From DASUBN01 sp036263155 (GTDB lineage: Bacteria; Pseudomonadota; Gammaproteobacteria; Natronospirales; REEB76), in NCBI GenBank assembly GCA_036263155.1, contig DATAHN010000061.1, forward strand, positions 1-8,925: DNA of 8,925 nt, in the 5' to 3' direction. Under the pieces are notes generated by a model. It was not told the DNA's origin, did no database searches, and saw only the letters and a program-made list of their open reading frames with translations. The position numbers and the translations under genes are program-made. Below, one piece after another: positions 6,637-8,925 of this stretch. Each line of letters opens with the position of its first letter. The stretch's first letter is position 1.

Positions 6637-7719
6637 ATGATCCGTAACATGGTCAAGGCGGCTGCGGCAGCCACGCTGCAGCGGACCGGGGTGACCGCCT
6701 TCATCGGTGCGCGCACCCGCAGGGTCGCCTTACCCTTGGTGGTCGGCTACCACCGTGTAGTGGAGGATTTCGACCGCCAATCCCGTGGCTACATGGCGCC
6801 CATGCTCATCAGCACCGGCACTTTGGAGAAGCAGCTCGACTGGATCGGCCGGCGCTTCGAATTCGCCGACCCGGACGGGATGGACGCGTGGCTGTACGGC
6901 GCCAAGCCCACCGGCAAGCCGGTGGCGGTGGTGACGTTCGACGATGGCTACCGCGACGTCTACGAGAATGCGTTCCCCCTGCTGAAGCGCAAGGGCATCC
7001 CGGCGGTGGTATTTGTGGTGACCGATCTGATCGGCACCGGCGAGCTGCAGATCCATGACGAGCTCTATCTACTGATGAAGCGGGCGCTCAAGGCCTGGGG
7101 CGAGCCGCGCCACGAGCTGGTGCAGTCCCTGGGCGATGCCCGGATCACCGCCTTCAGCATCCAGGGAGTGGCCGGTGCGTTGGACGAGCCGCTGCACGCC
7201 ACCCGCGCGCTACTGGCGTCCCTGACCCAGGCTCAGCTCGTCCGCCTCATGAAGGTGCTACGGGAGAAGCTCGGTGGTGCCGGCGGCGAGGGGGCCGGTT
7301 ACGTGTCCATGGACTGGGACATGCTGGCCGAGATGCAGCGTGCGGGGGTCAAGATCGGCTCCCACACCCGCAGCCATGCCTTGCTCACCAACGAATCGGC
7401 CGAGAAGATCAAGGAGGAGGTTCTGGGCTCGAGGCTCGCGCTGGAGAAACGCCTGGACGCGGAGATACGCCACTTCGCCTACCCGGACGGGCGCTTCGAC
7501 GCGCTGTCAGTTCGCTCGGTGGCGGGGGCGGGGTACCGCTTCGCCTACACCACCTGCCTGCACCGTAGCGCCGATCATCCCTCGCTCACCATCCCGCGCC
7601 GGCTGTTGTGGGAGAACGCCTGTCTGGACGCGTTCGGCCAGTTCTCGCCGGCGGTGATGGACTGCCAGGTCAACGGTATCTTCGACTTCGTGGCGCACTG
7701 CGCCAACCACGTGGAATGA
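6637..7719 (+). CDS. Polysaccharide deacetylase (NodB/CE4 family)
   Basis: This 360-residue enzyme would remove N- or O-acetyl groups from sugar residues using a divalent metal. The CE4 motifs are intact: motif 1 VVTFDDGYRDVYE (98-110) supplies the catalytic-base and metal Asp pair D102/D103; motif 2 KIGSHTRSHALLT (239-251) supplies the metal histidines H243 and H247; and HFAYPDGRFD (279-288) matches the substrate-groove motif. The N-terminal LVVGYHRVVEDF (34-45) is common in the subfamily found in polysaccharide loci. Motifs 1 and 2 are about 140 residues apart, longer than in compact NodB proteins, because of an inserted, largely helical block at about 135-225 (DELYLLMKRALKAW and onward). 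No signal peptide or clear membrane anchor is seen, so it may act in the cytoplasm on the lipid-linked unit. It lies between the flippase and the amidotransferase in the same operon. Confidence 0.9.
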   Translation: MIRNMVKAAAAATLQRTGVTAFIGARTRRVALPLVVGYHRVVEDFDRQSRGYMAPMLISTGTLEKQLDWIGRRFEFADPDGMDAWLYGAKPTGKPVAVVTFDDGYRDVYENAFPLLKRKGIPAVVFVVTDLIGTGELQIHDELYLLMKRALKAWGEPRHELVQSLGDARITAFSIQGVAGALDEPLHATRALLASLTQAQLVRLMKVLREKLGGAGGEGAGYVSMDWDMLAEMQRAGVKIGSHTRSHALLTNESAEKIKEEVLGSRLALEKRLDAEIRHFAYPDGRFDALSVRSVAGAGYRFAYTTCLHRSADHPSLTIPRRLLWENACLDAFGQFSPAVMDCQVNGIFDFVAHCANHVE

Positions 7720-7744
7720 GGCGGGCATTGAGTTACGCCACGAC

Positions 7745-7749
7745 AGGAG
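7745..7749 (+). promoter_or_regulatory. Ribosome binding site for the amidotransferase gene
   Basis: AGGAG lies 10 bases before ATG 7760, in the 40-base gap after the deacetylase stop. The start is also fixed by biology: the amidotransferase needs Cys at position 2 right after Met. Confidence 0.6.
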
Positions 7750-7759
7750 CACTTCTCGC

Positions 7760-8925
7760 ATGTGCGGCATAGCAGGAATCTTCAGCGTCGGCCCTAAGGG
7801 CGTACAGCAGGCCGAGGTCCAGGCCATGTGCGACGTCATACGGCATCGGGGGCCGGACGATGCGGGCTACCACGTGCAGGGCCGCGTGGGCCTGGGCATG
7901 CGCCGTCTCAGCATCATCGACCTCGCCACCGGCCACCAGCCGGTGCGCAACGAGGACGGCAGCGTCTGGGTGGTGATGAACGGAGAGATCTACAACTACC
8001 GGGAACTGCGCAAGGAGCTGGAGGGCCGCGGCCACCGCTTCTACACCGCCACCGATACCGAGACGATAGTGCACCTGTATGAAGAGTACGGCGCTGGCTG
8101 CGTCGACAAGCTGCGCGGTATGTTCGCCTTCGCCCTGTGGGACGCGCGCTGCCAGAGCCTGCTGTTGGCCCGCGACCGGCTGGGCATCAAGCCGCTCTAT
8201 TACGGCGAGAGTGGGGGGCGGGTGTTCTTCGGCTCGGAGTTGAAGTCGTTGCTGGAGCTGCCGGACATCCCGCGGGAGCTCAACTGGGGCTCGGTCAACC
8301 ACCTGTTCACCAGCCTTTGCACGCCGGGTAGGGAGAGCATCATCGCCGGCGTGCACAAGCTGCCGCCGGGCCATACCCTCACCCTGCATGCCGACGGCGC
8401 CCAGCGCCTGGTGCGCTACTGGGACGTGAGCTTCGAGCCGGACTATGTGCACGGCGAGAAATACTTCGCCGAGCGCCTGCGCGAGCTGCTTGAAGAATCC
8501 GTTGATCTGCATCTGGTCAGCGACGTGCCGGTTGGCGCGTTCCTGAGCGGCGGCCTCGACTCAAGCTCAGTGGTGGCGTTCATGGCCCGTCGTAGCGAGC
8601 GGCCGGTCAAGACCTTCTCCATCGGCTTCGAGGAAACCGCCTACGACGAGAGTCCGGCGGCCCGGCGCGTAGCAGAGCAGTTCGGCACCGAGCATACGCA
8701 GCTCATCCTCAATCCTGACGTGGAGCGATTGATAGAGGACATCGTCTGGCACCTGGACGAGCCCTTCGGCGACTCCTCGGCGATCCCCACCTACATGGTG
8801 TCCAAGCTCGCCGCCCAAGAGGTCAAGGTCGTGCTGTCGGGCGATGGCGGTGACGAGCTGTTCGCGGGGTACGACCGCTACCGGGTAGAGGAGCGGGAAC
8901 GGCTCTATGAGTACGCGCCGGCCCC
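7760..8925 (+). CDS. Asparagine synthase (glutamine-hydrolysing)-type amidotransferase, N-terminal part
   Basis: The frame is open to the window end, giving 388 residues of a protein that is normally about 600-650 long. The N-terminal class II glutaminase domain has the nucleophile Cys2 in MCGIAGIFSV, then RHRGPDDAGYH (28-38), RRLSIIDLATGHQPV (48-62), MNGEIYNYRELR (73-84) and LRGMFAFALWD (118-128). The synthase domain begins near residue 235 and has the ATP-pyrophosphate loop VGAFLSGGLDSSSVVAF (258-274) and a second nucleotide-contact motif, VVLSGDGGDELFAGYDRY (357-374). Active members use glutamine ammonia and ATP to amidate a carboxylate. In polysaccharide loci the acceptor is often thought to be a uronic acid or glycan precursor rather than free aspartate, but this cannot be shown here. 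Members of this family are common in exosortase-linked loci. All catalytic motifs visible are intact. Confidence 0.93.
   Translation, partial: MCGIAGIFSVGPKGVQQAEVQAMCDVIRHRGPDDAGYHVQGRVGLGMRRLSIIDLATGHQPVRNEDGSVWVVMNGEIYNYRELRKELEGRGHRFYTATDTETIVHLYEEYGAGCVDKLRGMFAFALWDARCQSLLLARDRLGIKPLYYGESGGRVFFGSELKSLLELPDIPRELNWGSVNHLFTSLCTPGRESIIAGVHKLPPGHTLTLHADGAQRLVRYWDVSFEPDYVHGEKYFAERLRELLEESVDLHLVSDVPVGAFLSGGLDSSSVVAFMARRSERPVKTFSIGFEETAYDESPAARRVAEQFGTEHTQLILNPDVERLIEDIVWHLDEPFGDSSAIPTYMVSKLAAQEVKVVLSGDGGDELFAGYDRYRVEERERLYEYAPA

Noticed and set aside
5409..6716. Open frame of 435 codons on the - strand
   Set aside because: It is antisense to the flippase gene and its product is a His/Gln/Arg-rich low-complexity chain. 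The + strand has convincing membrane helices and a perfect ribosome binding site.
6738..7386. Wide spacing between the two metal-binding motifs of the deacetylase as a sign of a broken or novel enzyme
   Set aside because: All catalytic residues are present and in order, and larger polysaccharide-locus deacetylases are known to carry helical insertions at this place, so it is noted only as a subfamily trait.

Overview
The window is a stretch of GC-rich bacterial DNA, with strongly G/C-biased third codon positions, that carries nine genes, all on the + strand and very tightly packed. Several stop and start codons overlap (ATGA at 428 and 5109; longer overlaps at 3079-3101 and 3587-3615). The longest intergenic gap is about 40 bases, so the set reads as one operon for making and exporting a surface polysaccharide (exopolysaccharide or O-antigen-like). 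The gene types and codon use fit a proteobacterium. The mix of amidotransferase, NodB-type deacetylase, AMP-ligase homologue, acyl carrier protein and acetyltransferases resembles loci linked to exosortase/PEP-CTERM systems, but no exosortase or PEP-CTERM protein lies inside the window, so that link is inference.

Layout. 1-431: C-terminal end of a membrane O-antigen polymerase/ligase (Wzy/WaaL type), cut by the window edge. 428-1660: GT4-family glycosyltransferase. 1683-3101: a member of the AMP-dependent ligase (adenylation) superfamily whose ATP- and substrate-binding motifs are degraded. 3079-3615: a GNAT acetyltransferase. 3587-3886: an acyl carrier protein with the 4'-phosphopantetheine serine. 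3904-5112: a BioF2-like/CelD-type GNAT-fold protein. 5109-6611: a Wzx-type flippase. 6637-7719: a NodB-family polysaccharide deacetylase. 7760-end: a glutamine-dependent asparagine-synthase-type amidotransferase, cut by the window edge.

How they may work together (inference): glycosyltransferases build a lipid-linked repeat unit, the Wzx protein flips it and the Wzy/WaaL protein polymerises or transfers it. The middle block (ligase homologue, GNAT, acyl carrier protein, BioF2-like protein) looks like a decoration module that adds an acyl or aminoacyl group to a sugar. The deacetylase would expose amines, and the amidotransferase would turn a carboxylate into an amide.

The most notable point is the adenylation-like protein. 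It keeps the overall fold signature but has lost several catalytic motifs, although it still sits beside an intact carrier protein. No tRNA, rRNA, CRISPR array, insertion sequence or clear intrinsic terminator was seen, and no stretch over 300 bases lacks a gene.
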